From the NCBI GenBank assembly GCA_037893245.1, contig JBAIAA010000543.1, positions 496,001-560,000 on the forward strand: a stretch of 64,000 bases of DNA, given 5' to 3'. Within the stretch, counting starts at the first letter, position 1. Every line of letters begins with the position of its first letter. Below, in pieces: positions 24,831 to 36,425 of this stretch. This stretch comes from Crossaster papposus. Lineage: Eukaryota > Echinodermata > Asteroidea > Velatida > Solasteridae. Both the position numbers and the translations under genes were made by a program. A model generated the notes under the pieces. That model was given only the letters and a program-made list of their open reading frames with translations. It did not search any database and had not been told where the DNA came from.

Positions 24831-25929
24831 ACTGACCTTGATCAGAAGGAACAGCAGAGGTAGAAGACAGAGATAGATTATATCCTCTTGTCTCACTCAG
24901 CCTGCTCAGAAGGAACAGCAGAGGTAGAAGACAGAGATAGAGTATATCCACGTGTCTCACTCAGCCTGCTCAAAAGGAACAGCAGAGGTAGAAGACAGAG
25001 ATAGAGTATATCCACGTGTCTGATCTACACCTCACTCAGCCTGCTCAGAAGGAACAGCAGAGGTAGAAGACAGAGATAGAGTATATCCACGTGTCTGATC
25101 TACACCTCACTCAGCCTGCTCAGAAGGAACAGCAGAGGTAGAAGACAGAGATAGAGTATATCCACGTGTCTCACTCAGGCTGCTCAGACGGAACAGCAGA
25201 GGTAGAAGACAGAGATAGAGTATATCCACGTGTCTGAATTACACCTCACTCAGCCTGCTCAGAAGGAACAGCAGAGATAGAAGACAGAGATAGAGTATAT
25301 CCACGTGTCTCACTCAGCCTGCTCAGAAGGAACCGCAGAGGTAGAAGACAGAGATAGAGTATACCCACGTGTCTCACTCACCTTGCTCAGAAGGAACAGC
25401 AGGGGTAGAAGACAGAGATAGAGTATATCCACGTGTCTGATCTACACCTCACTCAGCCTTCTCAGAAGGAACAGCAGAGGTAGAAGACAGAGGTAGAGTA
25501 TATCCATGTGTCTCACTCAGGCTGCTCAGACGGAACAGCAGAGGTAGAAGACAGATATAGGGTATATCCACGTGTCTGATCTACACCTCACCCAGCCTGC
25601 TCAGAATGAACAGCAGAGGTAGGCGACATAGATAGAGTATATCCACGTGTCTGATCTACACCTCACTCAGCCTGCTCAAAAGGAACAGCAGAGGTAGAAG
25701 ACAGAGATAGAGTATATCCACGTGTCTCACTCACCTTGCTCAGAAAGAACAGCAGGGGTAGAAAACAGAGATAGAGTATATCCACGTGTCTAACTCAGCC
25801 TACTCAGAAGGAACAGCAGAGATAGAAGACAGAGATAGAGTATATCCACGTGTCTCACTCAGCCTGCTCAGAAGGAACAGCAGAGGTAGAAGACAGAGAT
25901 AGTGTATATCCACGTGTCTGATCTACACC
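24831..25929 (+). repeat. Block shared with 28,423-28,980 and 41,569-42,640
   Basis: ACTGACC and GGAACCGCAG are exactly 498 bp apart in all three places (24,831 and 25,329; 28,423 and 28,921; 41,569 and 42,067). The following GATATAGGG at 25,553 corresponds to 42,291 at the same 16,738-bp shift. The 28.4-kb copy leaves the pattern after about 28,980. Confidence 0.75.
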
Positions 25930-28900
25930 TCACTCAGGCTGCTCAGAAGGAACAGCAGAGGTAAAAGACAGAAATAGAGTATATCCACGTGTCTGATCTA
26001 CACCTCACCCAGCCTGCTCAGAATGAACAGCAGAGGTAGACGACATAGATAGAGTATATCCACGTGTCTGATCTACACCTCACTCAGCCTGCTCAGAAGG
26101 AACAGCAGAGGTAGAAGACAGAGATAGAGTATATCCACGTGTCTCACTCACCTTGATCAGAAGGAACAGCAGAGGTAGAAGACAGAGATAGATTATATCC
26201 TCGTGTCTCACTCAGCCTGCTCAGAAGGAACAGCAGAGGTAGAAAACAGAGATAGAGTATATCCACGTGCCTGATCTACACCTCACTCAGCCTGCTCAGA
26301 AGGAACAGCAGAGGTAGAAGACAGAGATAGAGTATATCCACGTGTCTGATCTACACCTCACTCAGCCTGCTCAGAAGGAACTGCAGAGATAGAAGACAGA
26401 GATAGAGTATATTCACGTGTCTCACTCAGCCTGCTCAGAAGGAACAGCAGAGGTAGAAGACAGAGATAGAGTATACCCACGTGTCTCACTCACCTTGCTC
26501 AGAAGGAACAGCAGGGGTAGAAGACAAAGATAGAGTATATCCACGTGTCTGATCTACACCTCACTCAGCCTTCTCAGAAGGAACAGCAGAGGTAGAAGAC
26601 AGAGGTAGAGTATATCCACGTGTCTGATCTACACCTCACCCAGCCTGCTCAGAATGAACAGCAGAGGTAGGCGACATAGGTAGAGTATATCCACGTGTCT
26701 GATCTACACCTCACTCAGCCTGCTCAAAAGGAACAGAAGAGGTAGAAGACAGAGATAGAGTATATCCACGTGTCTCACTCAGCCTACTCAGAAGGAACAG
26801 CAGAGATAGAAGACAGAGATAGAGTATATCCACGTGTCTCACTCAGCCTGCTCAGAAGGAACAGCAGAGGTAGAAGACAGATATAGTGTATATCCACGTG
26901 TCTGATCTACACCTCACTCAGGCTGCTCAGAAGGAACAGCAGAGGTAAAATACAGAAATAGAGTATATCCACGTGTCTGATCTACACCTCGCCCAGCCTG
27001 CTCAGAATGAACAGCAGAGGTAGACGACATAGATAGAGTATATCCACGTTTCTGATCTACACCTCACTCAGCCTGCTCAGAAGGAACAGCAGAGATAGAA
27101 GACAGAGATAGAGTATATCCACGTGTCTCACTCAGCCTGCTCAGAAGGAACAGCAGAGGTAGAAGACAGAGATAGAGTATACCCACGTGTCTCACTCACC
27201 TTGCTCAGAAGGAACAGCAGGGGTAGAAGACAGAGATAGAGTATATCCACGTGTCTGATCTACACCTCACTCAGCCTTCTCAGAAGAAACTGCAGAGGTA
27301 GAAGACAGAGGTAGAGTATATCCATGTGTCTCACTCAGGCTGCTCAGACGGAACAGCAGAGGTAGAAGACAGATATAGAGTATATCCACGTGTCTGATCT
27401 ACACCTCACCCAGCCTGCTCAGAATTAACAGCAGAGGTAGGCGACATAGATAGAGTATATCCACGTGTCTGATCTACACCTCACTCAGCCTGCTCAAAAG
27501 GAACAGCAGAGGTAGAAGACAGAGATAGAGTATATCCACGTGTCTCACTCACCTTGCTCAGAAAGAACAGCAGGGGTAGAAAACAGAGATAGAGTATATC
27601 CACGTGTCTAACTCAGCCTACTCAGAAGGAACAGAAGAGATAGAAGACAGATATAGAGTATATCCACGTGTCTCACTCAGCCTGCTCAGAAGGAACAGCA
27701 GAGGTAGAAGACAGAGATAGTGTATATCCACGTGTCTGATCTACACCTCACCCAGCCTGCTCAGAATAAACAGCAGAGGTAGACGACATAGATAGAGTAT
27801 ATCCACGTGTCTGATCTACACCTCACTCAGCCTGCTCAGAAGGAACAGCAGAGGTAGAAGACAGAGATAGAGTATATCCACGTGTCTCACTCAACTTGCT
27901 CAGAAAGAACAGCAGGGGTAGAAGACAGAGATATAGAATATCCACGTGTCTCACTCAGCCTGCTCAGAAGGAACAGCAGAGGTAGAAGACAGAGATATAG
28001 TATATCCACGTGTCTCACTCAGCCTGCTCAGAAGGAACAGCAGAGGTAGAAGACAGAGATAGTGTATATCCACGTGTCTGATCTACACCTCACTCAGGCT
28101 GCTCAAAAGGAACAGCAGAGGTAGAAGACAGAGATATAGTATATCCACGTGTCTGATCTACACCTCACTCAGCCTGCTCAGAAGGAACAGCAGAGATAGA
28201 AGACAGAGATAGAGTATATCCACGTGTCTCACTCAGCCTGCTCAGAAGGAACAGCAGAGGTAGAAGACAGAGATAGAGTATACCCACGTGTCTCACTCAC
28301 CTTGCTCAGAAGGAACATCAGGGGTAGAAGACAGAGATAGAGTATATCCACGTGTCTAACTCAGCCTACTCAGAAGGAACAGCAGAGGTAGAAGACAGAG
28401 ATAGAGTATATCCACGTGTCTCACTGACCTTGATCAGAAGGAACAGCAGAGGTAGAAGACAGAGATAGATTATATCCTCTTGTCTCACTCAGCCTGCTCA
28501 GAAGGAACAGCAGAGGTAGAAGACAGAGATAGAGTATATCCACGTGTCTCACTCAGCCTGCTCAAAAGGAACAGCAGAGGTAGAAGACAGAGATAGAGTA
28601 TATCCACGTGTCTGATCTACACCTCACTCAGCCTGCTCAGAAGGAACAGCAGAGGTAGAAGACAGAGATAGAGTATATCCACGTGTCTGATCTACACCTC
28701 ACTCAGCCTGCTCAGAAGGAACAGCAGAGGTAGAAGACAGAGATAGAGTATATCCACGTGTCTCACTCAGGCTGCTCAGACGGAACAGCAGAGGTAGAAG
28801 ACAGAGATAGAGTATATCCACGTGTCTGAATTACACCTCACTCAGCCTGCTCAGAAGGAACAGCAGAGATAGAAGACAGAGATAGAGTATATCCACGTGT

Positions 28901-30193
28901 CTCACTCAGCCTGCTCAGAAGGAACCGCAGAGGTAGAAGACAGAGATAGAGTATACCCACGTGTCTCACTCACCTTGCTCAGAAGGAACAGCAGGGGTAG
29001 AAGACAGAGATAGAGTATATCCACGTGTCTGATCTACACCTCACTCAGCCTGCTCAGAAGGAACAGCAGAGATAGAAGACAGAGATAGAGTATATCCACG
29101 TGTCTCACTCAGCCTGCTCAGAAGGAACAGCAGAGGTAGAAGACAGAAATAGAGTATACCCACGTGTCTCACTCACCTTGCTCATAAGAAACAGCAGGGG
29201 TAGAAGACAGAAATAGAGTATATCCACGTGTCTTACTCAGCCTACTCAGAAGGAACAGCAGAGGTAGAAGACAGAGATAGAGTATATCCACGTGTCTCAC
29301 TCACCTTGATCAGAAGGAACAGCAGAGGTAGAAGACACAGATAGATTATATCCTCGTGTCTCACTCAGCCTGCTCAGAAGGAACAGCAGAGGTAGAAGAC
29401 AGAGATAGAGTATATCCACGTGTCTCACTCAGCCTGCTCAAAAGGAACAGCAGAGGTAGAAGACAGAGATAGTGTATATCCACGTGTCTGATCTACACCT
29501 CACTCAGGCTGCTCAGAAGGAACAGCAGAGGTAAAAGACAGAAATAGAGTATATCCACTTGTCTGATCTACACCTCACCCAGCCTGCTCAGAATAAACAG
29601 CAGAGGTAGACGACATAGATAGAGTATATCCACGTGTCTGATCTACACCTCACTCAGCCTGCTCAGAAGGAACAGCAGAGGTAGAAGACAGAGATAGAGT
29701 ATATCCACGTGTCTCACTCAACTTGCTCAGAAAGAACAGCAGGGATAGAAGACAGAGATATAGTATATCCACGTGTCTCACTCAGCCTGCTCAGAAGGAA
29801 CAGCAGAGGTAGAAGACAGAGATAGAGTATATCCACGTGTCTCACTCAGCCTGTTCAGAAGGAACAGCAGAGGTAGAAGACAGATATAGAGTATATCCAC
29901 GTGTCTGATATACACCTCACTCAGCCTGCTCAGAAAGAACAGCAGAAGTAGAAGACAGATATAGAGTATATCCACGTGTCTGATCTACACCTCACTCAGC
30001 CTGCTCAGAAGGAACAGCAGAGGTATAAGACAGAGATATAGTATATCCACGTGTCTCACTCAGCCTGCTCAGAAGGAACAGCAGAGGTAGAAGACAGAGA
30101 TAGAGTATATCCACGTGTCTCACTCAGCCTGCTCAGAAGGAACAGCAGAGGTAGAAGACAGAGATAGAGTATATCCACGTGTCTCACTTAACC

Positions 30194-30198
30194 TTTTT
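30194..30198 (+). other. Single-T insertion in the monomer, copy 1
   Basis: CCTTTTTC replaces CCTTTTC and makes the monomer 65 bp. The same insertion is at 33,518-33,522, exactly 3,324 bp away, and was not noticed elsewhere. It is private to the first two region D units. Confidence 0.85.
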
Positions 30199-31338
30199 CA
30201 GAAGGAACAGCAGAGGTAGAAGACAGAGATAGAGTATATCCACGTGTCTCACTCAACCTACTCAGAAGGAACAACAGAGGTAGAAGACAGAGATATAGTA
30301 TATCAACGTGTCTGATCTACACCTCACTCAGCCTGTTCAGAAGGAACAGCAGAGGTAGAAGACAGAGATAGAATATATCCACGTGTCTCACTCACCTTGC
30401 TCAGAAAGAACAGCAGGGGTTGAAGACAGAGATATAGTATATCCACGTGTCTCACTCAGCCTGCTCAGAAGGATCAGCAGAGGTAGAAGACAGAGATAGA
30501 GTATATCCACGTGTCTGATCTACACCTCACTCAACCTGCTCAGAAGGAACAGCAGAGGTAAAAGACAGAGATAGAGTATATCCACGTGTCTGATCTACAC
30601 GTCACTCAGCCTGCTCAGAAGGAACAGCAGAGATAGAAGACAGAGATAGAGTATATCCACGTGTCTCACTCAGCCTGCTCAGAAGGAACAGCAGAGGTAG
30701 AAGACAGAAATAGAGTATACCCACGTGTCTCACTCACCTTGCTCAGAAGGAACAGCAGGGGTAGCAGACAGAGATAGAGTATATCCACGTGTCTAACTCA
30801 GCCTACTCAGAAGGAACAGTAGAGGTAGAAGACAGAGATAGAGTATATCCACGTGTCTCACTCACCTTGATCAGAAAGAACAGCAGAGGTAGAAGACAGA
30901 GATAGATTATATCCTCGTGTCTCACTCAGCCTGCTCAGAAGGTACAGCAGAGGTAGAAGACAGAGATAGAGTATATCCACGTGTCTCACTCAGCCTGCTC
31001 AAAAGGAACAGCAGAGGTAGAAGACAGAGATAGTGTATATCCACGTGTCTGATCTACACCTCACTCAGGCTGCTCAGAAGGAACAGCAGAGGTAAAAGAC
31101 AGAAATAGAGTATATCCACGTGTCTGATCTACACCTCACCCAGCCTGCTCAGAATAAACAGCAGAGGTAGACGACATAGATAGAGTATATCCACGTGTCT
31201 GATCTACACCTCACTCAGCCTGCTCAGAAGGAACAGCAGAGGTAGAAGACAGAGATAGAGTATATCCACGTGTCTCACTCAACTTGCTCAGAAAGAACAG
31301 CAGGGGTAGAAGACAGAGATATAGTATATCCACGTGTC

Positions 31339-31931
31339 TCACTCAGCCTGCTCAGAAGGAACAGCAGAGGTAGAAAACAGAGATAGAGTATATCCACGTG
31401 TCTCACTCAGCCTGTTCAGAAGGAACAGCAGAGGTAGAAGACAGATATAGAGTATATCCACGTGTCTGATATACACCTCACTCAACCTGCTCAGAAGGAA
31501 CAGCAGAAGTAGAAGACAGATATAGAGTATATCCACGTGTCTGATCTACGCCTCACTCAGCCTGCTCAGAAGGAACATTAGAGGTATAAGACAGAGATAT
31601 AGTATATCCACGTGTCTCGCTCAGCCTGCTCAGAAGGAACAGCAGAGGTAGAAGACAGAGATAGAGTATATCCACGTGTCTCACTCAGCCTGCTCAGAAG
31701 GAACAGCAGAGGTAGAAGACAGAGATAGAGTATATCCACGTGTCTCACTCAGCCTTTTCAGAAGGAACAGCAGAGGTAGAAGACAGAGATAGAGTATATC
31801 CACGTGTCTCACTCAACCTACTCAGAAGGAACAACAGAGGTAGAAGACAGAGATATAGTATATCAACGTGTCTGATCTACACCTCACTCAGCCTGCTCAG
31901 AAGGAACAGCAGAGGTAGAAAACAGAGATAG
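31339..31931 (+). repeat. Recurring block Q (exemplar)
   Basis: A characteristic run of monomers contains GCAGAAGTAG, CAGATATAG, GGTATAAGAC and CCTTTTCAG. Full copies start at 31,339, 34,663, 36,212 and 62,367, each with its landmarks 401 bp apart. A copy at 21,901 has 529 bp between the same landmarks, from an extra S dimer. Diverged copies with the single-T insertion are at 29,778 and 33,102. The seven copies span more than 40 kb, and Q is the best single label for region D ancestry. Confidence 0.8.
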
Positions 31932-33101
31932 AATATATCCACGTGTCTCACTCACCTTGCTCAGAAAGAACAGCAGGGGTTGAAGACAGAGATATAGTAT
32001 ATCCACGTGTCTCACTCAGCCTGCTCAGAAGGAACAACAGAGGTAGAAGACAGAGATATAGTATATCAACGTGTCTGATCTACACCTCACTCAGCCTGCT
32101 CAGAAGGAACAGCAGAGGTAGAAGACAGAGATAGAATATATCCACGTGTCTCACTCACCTTGCTCAGAAAGAACAGCAGGGGTTGAAGACAGAGATATAG
32201 TATATCCACGTGTCTCACTCAGCCTGCTCAGAAGGATCAGCAGAGGTAGAAGACAGAGATAGTGTATATCCACGTGTCTGATCTACACCTCACTCAAGCT
32301 GCTCAAAAGGAACAGCAGAGGTAGAAGACAGAGATAGAGTATATCCACGTGTCTGATCTACACCTCACTCAACCTGCTCAGAAGGAACAGCAGAGGTAAA
32401 AGACAGAGATAGAGTATATCCACGTGTCTGATCTACACGTCACTCAGCCTGCTCAGAAGGAACAGCAGAGATAGAAGACAGAGATAGAGTATATCCACGT
32501 GTCTCACTCAGCCTGCTCAGAAGGAACAGCAGAGGTAGAAGACAGAAATAGAGTATACCCACGTGTCTCACTCACCTTGCTCAGAAGGAACAGCAGGGGT
32601 AGCAGACAGAGATAGAGTATATCCACGTGTCTAACTCAGCCTACTCAGAAGGAACAGTAGAGGTAGAAGACAGAGATAGAGTATATCCACGTGTCTCACT
32701 CACCTTGATCAGAAAGAACAGCAGAGGTAGAAGACAGAGATAGATTATATCCTCGTGTCTCACTCAGCCTGCTCAGAAGGAACAGCAGAGGTAGAAGACA
32801 GAGATAGAGTATATCCACGTGTCTCACTCAGCCTGCTCAAAAGGAACAGCAGAGGTAGAAGACAGAGATAGTGTATATCCACGTGTCTGATCTACACCTC
32901 ACTCAGGCTGCTCAGAAGGAACAGCAGAGGTAAAAGACAGAAATAGAGTATATCCACGTGTCTGATCTACACCTCACCCAGCCTGCTCAGAATAAACAGC
33001 AGAGGTAGAAGACATAGATAGAGTATATCCACGTGTCTCACTCAACTTGCTCAGAAAGAACAGCAGGGATAGAAGACAGAGATATAGTATATCCACGTGT
33101 C

Positions 33102-36100
33102 TCACTCAGCCTGCTCAGAAGGAACAGCAGAGGTAGAAGACAGAGATAGAGTATATCCACGTGTCTCACTCAGCCTGTTCAGAAGGAACAGCAGAGGTAG
33201 AAGACAGATATAGAGTATATCCACGTGTCTGATATACACCTCACTCAGCCTGCTCAGAAAGAACAGCAGAAGTAGAAGACAGATATAGAGTATATCCACG
33301 TGTCTGATCTACACCTCACTCAGCCTGCTCAGAAGGAACAGCAGAGGTATAAGACAGAGATATAGTATATCCACGTGTCTCACTCAGCCTGCTCAGAAGG
33401 AACAGCAGAGGTAGAAGACAGAGATAGAGTATATCCACGTGTCTCACTCAGCCTGCTCAGAAGGAACAGCAGAGGTAGAAGACAGAGATAGAGTATATCC
33501 ACGTGTCTCACTTAACCTTTTTCAGAAGGAACAGCAGAGGTAGAAGACAGAGATAGAGTATATCCACGTGTCTCACTCAACCTACTCAGAAGGAACAACA
33601 GAGGTAGAAGACAGAGATATAGTATATCAACGTGTCTGATCTACACCTCACTCAGCCTGTTCAGAAGGAACAGCAGAGGTAGAAGACAGAGATAGAATAT
33701 ATCCACGTGTCTCACTCACCTTGCTCAGAAAGAACAGCAGGGGTTGAAGACAGAGATATAGTATATCCACGTGTCTCACTCAGCCTGCTCAGAAGGATCA
33801 GCAGAGGTAGAAGACAGAGATAGAGTATATCCACGTGTCTGATCTACACCTCACTCAACCTGCTCAGAAGGAACAGCAGAGGTAAAAGACAGAGATAGAG
33901 TATATCCACGTGTCTGATCTACACGTCACTCAGCCTGCTCAGAAGGAACAGCAGAGATAGAAGACAGAGATAGAGTATATCCACGTGTCTCACTCAGCCT
34001 GCTCAGAAGGAACAGCAGAGGTAGAAGACAGAAATAGAGTATACCCACGTGTCTCACTCACCTTGCTCAGAAGGAACAGCAGGGGTAGCAGACAGAGATA
34101 GAGTATATCCACGTGTCTAACTCAGCCTACTCAGAAGGAACAGTAGAGGTAGAAGACAGAGATAGAGTATATCCACGTGTCTCACTCACCTTGATCAGAA
34201 AGAACAGCAGAGGTAGAAGACAGAGATAGATTATATCCTCGTGTCTCACTCAGCCTGCTCAGAAGGTACAGCAGAGGTAGAAGACAGAGATAGAGTATAT
34301 CCACGTGTCTCACTCAGCCTGCTCAAAAGGAACAGCAGAGGTAGAAGACAGAGATAGTGTATATCCACGTGTCTGATCTACACCTCACTCAGGCTGCTCA
34401 GAAGGAACAGCAGAGGTAAAAGACAGAAATAGAGTATATCCACGTGTCTGATCTACACCTCACCCAGCCTGCTCAGAATAAACAGCAGAGGTAGACGACA
34501 TAGATAGAGTATATCCACGTGTCTGATCTACACCTCACTCAGCCTGCTCAGAAGGAACAGCAGAGGTAGAAGACAGAGATAGAGTATATCCACGTGTCTC
34601 ACTCAACTTGCTCAGAAAGAACAGCAGGGGTAGAAGACAGAGATATAGTATATCCACGTGTCTCACTCAGCCTGCTCAGAAGGAACAGCAGAGGTAGAAA
34701 ACAGAGATAGAGTATATCCACGTGTCTCACTCAGCCTGTTCAGAAGGAACAGCAGAGGTAGAAGACAGATATAGAGTATATCCACGTGTCTGATATACAC
34801 CTCACTCAACCTGCTCAGAAGGAACAGCAGAAGTAGAAGACAGATATAGAGTATATCCACGTGTCTGATCTACGCCTCACTCAGCCTGCTCAGAAGGAAC
34901 ATTAGAGGTATAAGACAGAGATATAGTATATCCACGTGTCTCGCTCAGCCTGCTCAGAAGGAACAGCAGAGGTAGAAGACAGAGATAGAGTATATCCACG
35001 TGTCTCACTCAGCCTGCTCAGAAGGAACAGCAGAGGTAGAAGACAGAGATAGAGTATATCCACGTGTCTCACTCAGCCTTTTCAGAAGGAACAGCAGAGG
35101 TAGAAGACAGAGATAGAGTATATCCACGTGTCTCACTCAACCTACTCAGAAGGAACAACAGAGGTAGAAGACAGAGATATAGTATATCAACGTGTCTGAT
35201 CTACACCTCACTCAGCCTGCTCAGAAGGAACAGCAGAGGTAGAAAACAGAGATAGAATATATCCACGTGTCTCACTCACCTTGCTCAGAAAGAACAGCAG
35301 GGGTTGAAGACAGAGATATAGTATATCCACGTGTCTCACTCAGCCTGCTCAGAAGGAACAACAGAGGTAGAAGACAGAGATATAGTATATCAACGTGTCT
35401 GATCTACACCTCACTCAGCCTGCTCAGAAGGAACAGCAGAGGTAGAAGACAGAGATAGAATATATCCACGTGTCTCACTCACCTTGCTCAGAAAGAACAG
35501 CAGGGGTTGAAGACAGAGATATAGTATATCCACGTGTCTCACTCAGCCTGCTCAGAAGGAACAGCAGAGGTAGAAGACAGAAATAGAGTATACCCACGTG
35601 TCTCACTCACCTTGCTCAGAAGGAACAGCAGGGGTAGCAGACAGAGATAGAGTATATCCACGTGTCTAACTCAGCCTACTCAGAAGGAACAGTAGAGGTA
35701 GAAGACAGAGATAGAGTATATCCACGTGTCTCACTCACCTTGATCAGAAAGAACAGCAGAGGTAGAAGACAGAGATAGATTATATCCTCGTGTCTCACTC
35801 AGCCTGCTCAGAAGGAACAGCAGAGGTAGAAGACAGAGATAGAGTATATCCACGTGTCTCACTCAGCCTGCTCAAAAGGAACAGCAGAGGTAGAAGACAG
35901 AGATAGTGTATATCCACGTGTCTGATCTACACCTCACTCAGGCTGCTCAGAAGGAACAGCAGAGGTAAAAGACAGAAATAGAGTATATCCACGTGTCTGA
36001 TCTACACCTCACCCAGCCTGCTCAGAATAAACAGCAGAGGTAGACGACATAGATAGAGTATATCCACGTGTCTGATCTACACCTCACTCAGCCTGCTCAG

Positions 36101-36425
36101 AAGGAACAGCAGAGGTAGAAGACAGAGATAGAGTATATCCACGTGTCTCACTCAACTTGCTCAGAAAGAACAGCAGGGGTAGAAGACAGAGATATATTAT
36201 ATCCACGTGTCTCACTCAGCCTGTTCAGAAGGAACAGCAGAGGTAGAAAACAGAGATAGAGTATATCCACGTGTCTCACTCAGCCTGTTCAGAAGGAACA
36301 GCAGAGGTAGAAGACAGATATAGAGTATATCCACGTGTCTGATATACACCTCACTCAACCTGCTCAGAAGGAACAGCAGAAGTAGAAGACAGATATAGAG
36401 TATATCCACGTGTCTGATCTACACC
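33102..36425 (+). repeat. 3,324-bp unit, copy 2
   Basis: Copy 2 matches copy 1 through about 35,500. It then jumps from the GGGGTTGAAG monomer pair straight to GACAGAAATAG, omitting a stretch that copy 1 has at about 32,230-32,510. The distal part therefore belongs to a shorter third copy that starts near 35,545. Confidence 0.75.
33518..33522 (+). other. Single-T insertion in the monomer, copy 2
   Basis: This is the counterpart of 30,194-30,198, with the same flanking CTTAACC variant. Confidence 0.85.

Larger units (their letters stand above)
21901..25000 (+). repeat. Source-like block of a 14-kb-distant copy
   Basis: This block aligns with 36,212-39,600. The shift is 14,311 bp at the left (21,901), 14,183 bp at CCTTTTCAG (22,443) and CTTGATCAGG (23,191), 14,119 bp at the GAAACTGCAG marker (23,821) and 14,600 bp at AAGATATAGA (24,171) and ACTGACC (24,831). 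The steps are 128 bp (an S dimer duplicated here, CCTTTTCAG at 22,315 and 22,443), 64 bp (one S) and 481 bp (a 7-monomer duplication in the other copy). Confidence 0.75.
20509..29300 (+). repeat. Region C of the array
   Basis: A recurrent monomer order appears here: CTAACTCAGCCTACTC, then CACCTTGATCAG, then a monomer with GATTATATCCTCG. Other markers are GAAACTGCAGAGG, GGTAGGCGACATAG and CAGACGGAAC. Internal copies include ACTGACCTTG at 24,831 and 28,423, and GGAACCGCAG at 25,329 and 28,921; both are shifted 3,592 bp (28 S + 24 L). The region contains only satellite. Confidence 0.8.
29778..33101 (+). repeat. 3,324-bp unit, copy 1 (49 monomers)
   Basis: The unit holds GGTAGCAGAC, GGAACAGTAGAGG, GGTACAGCAG (30,941), the TACACGTCAC variant and the CCTTTTTC one-base insertion (30,194). 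All recur in copy 2 at +3,324. Within it, from about 31,740 to 32,134, a further 203-bp repeat (2 S + L) is seen. Confidence 0.85.
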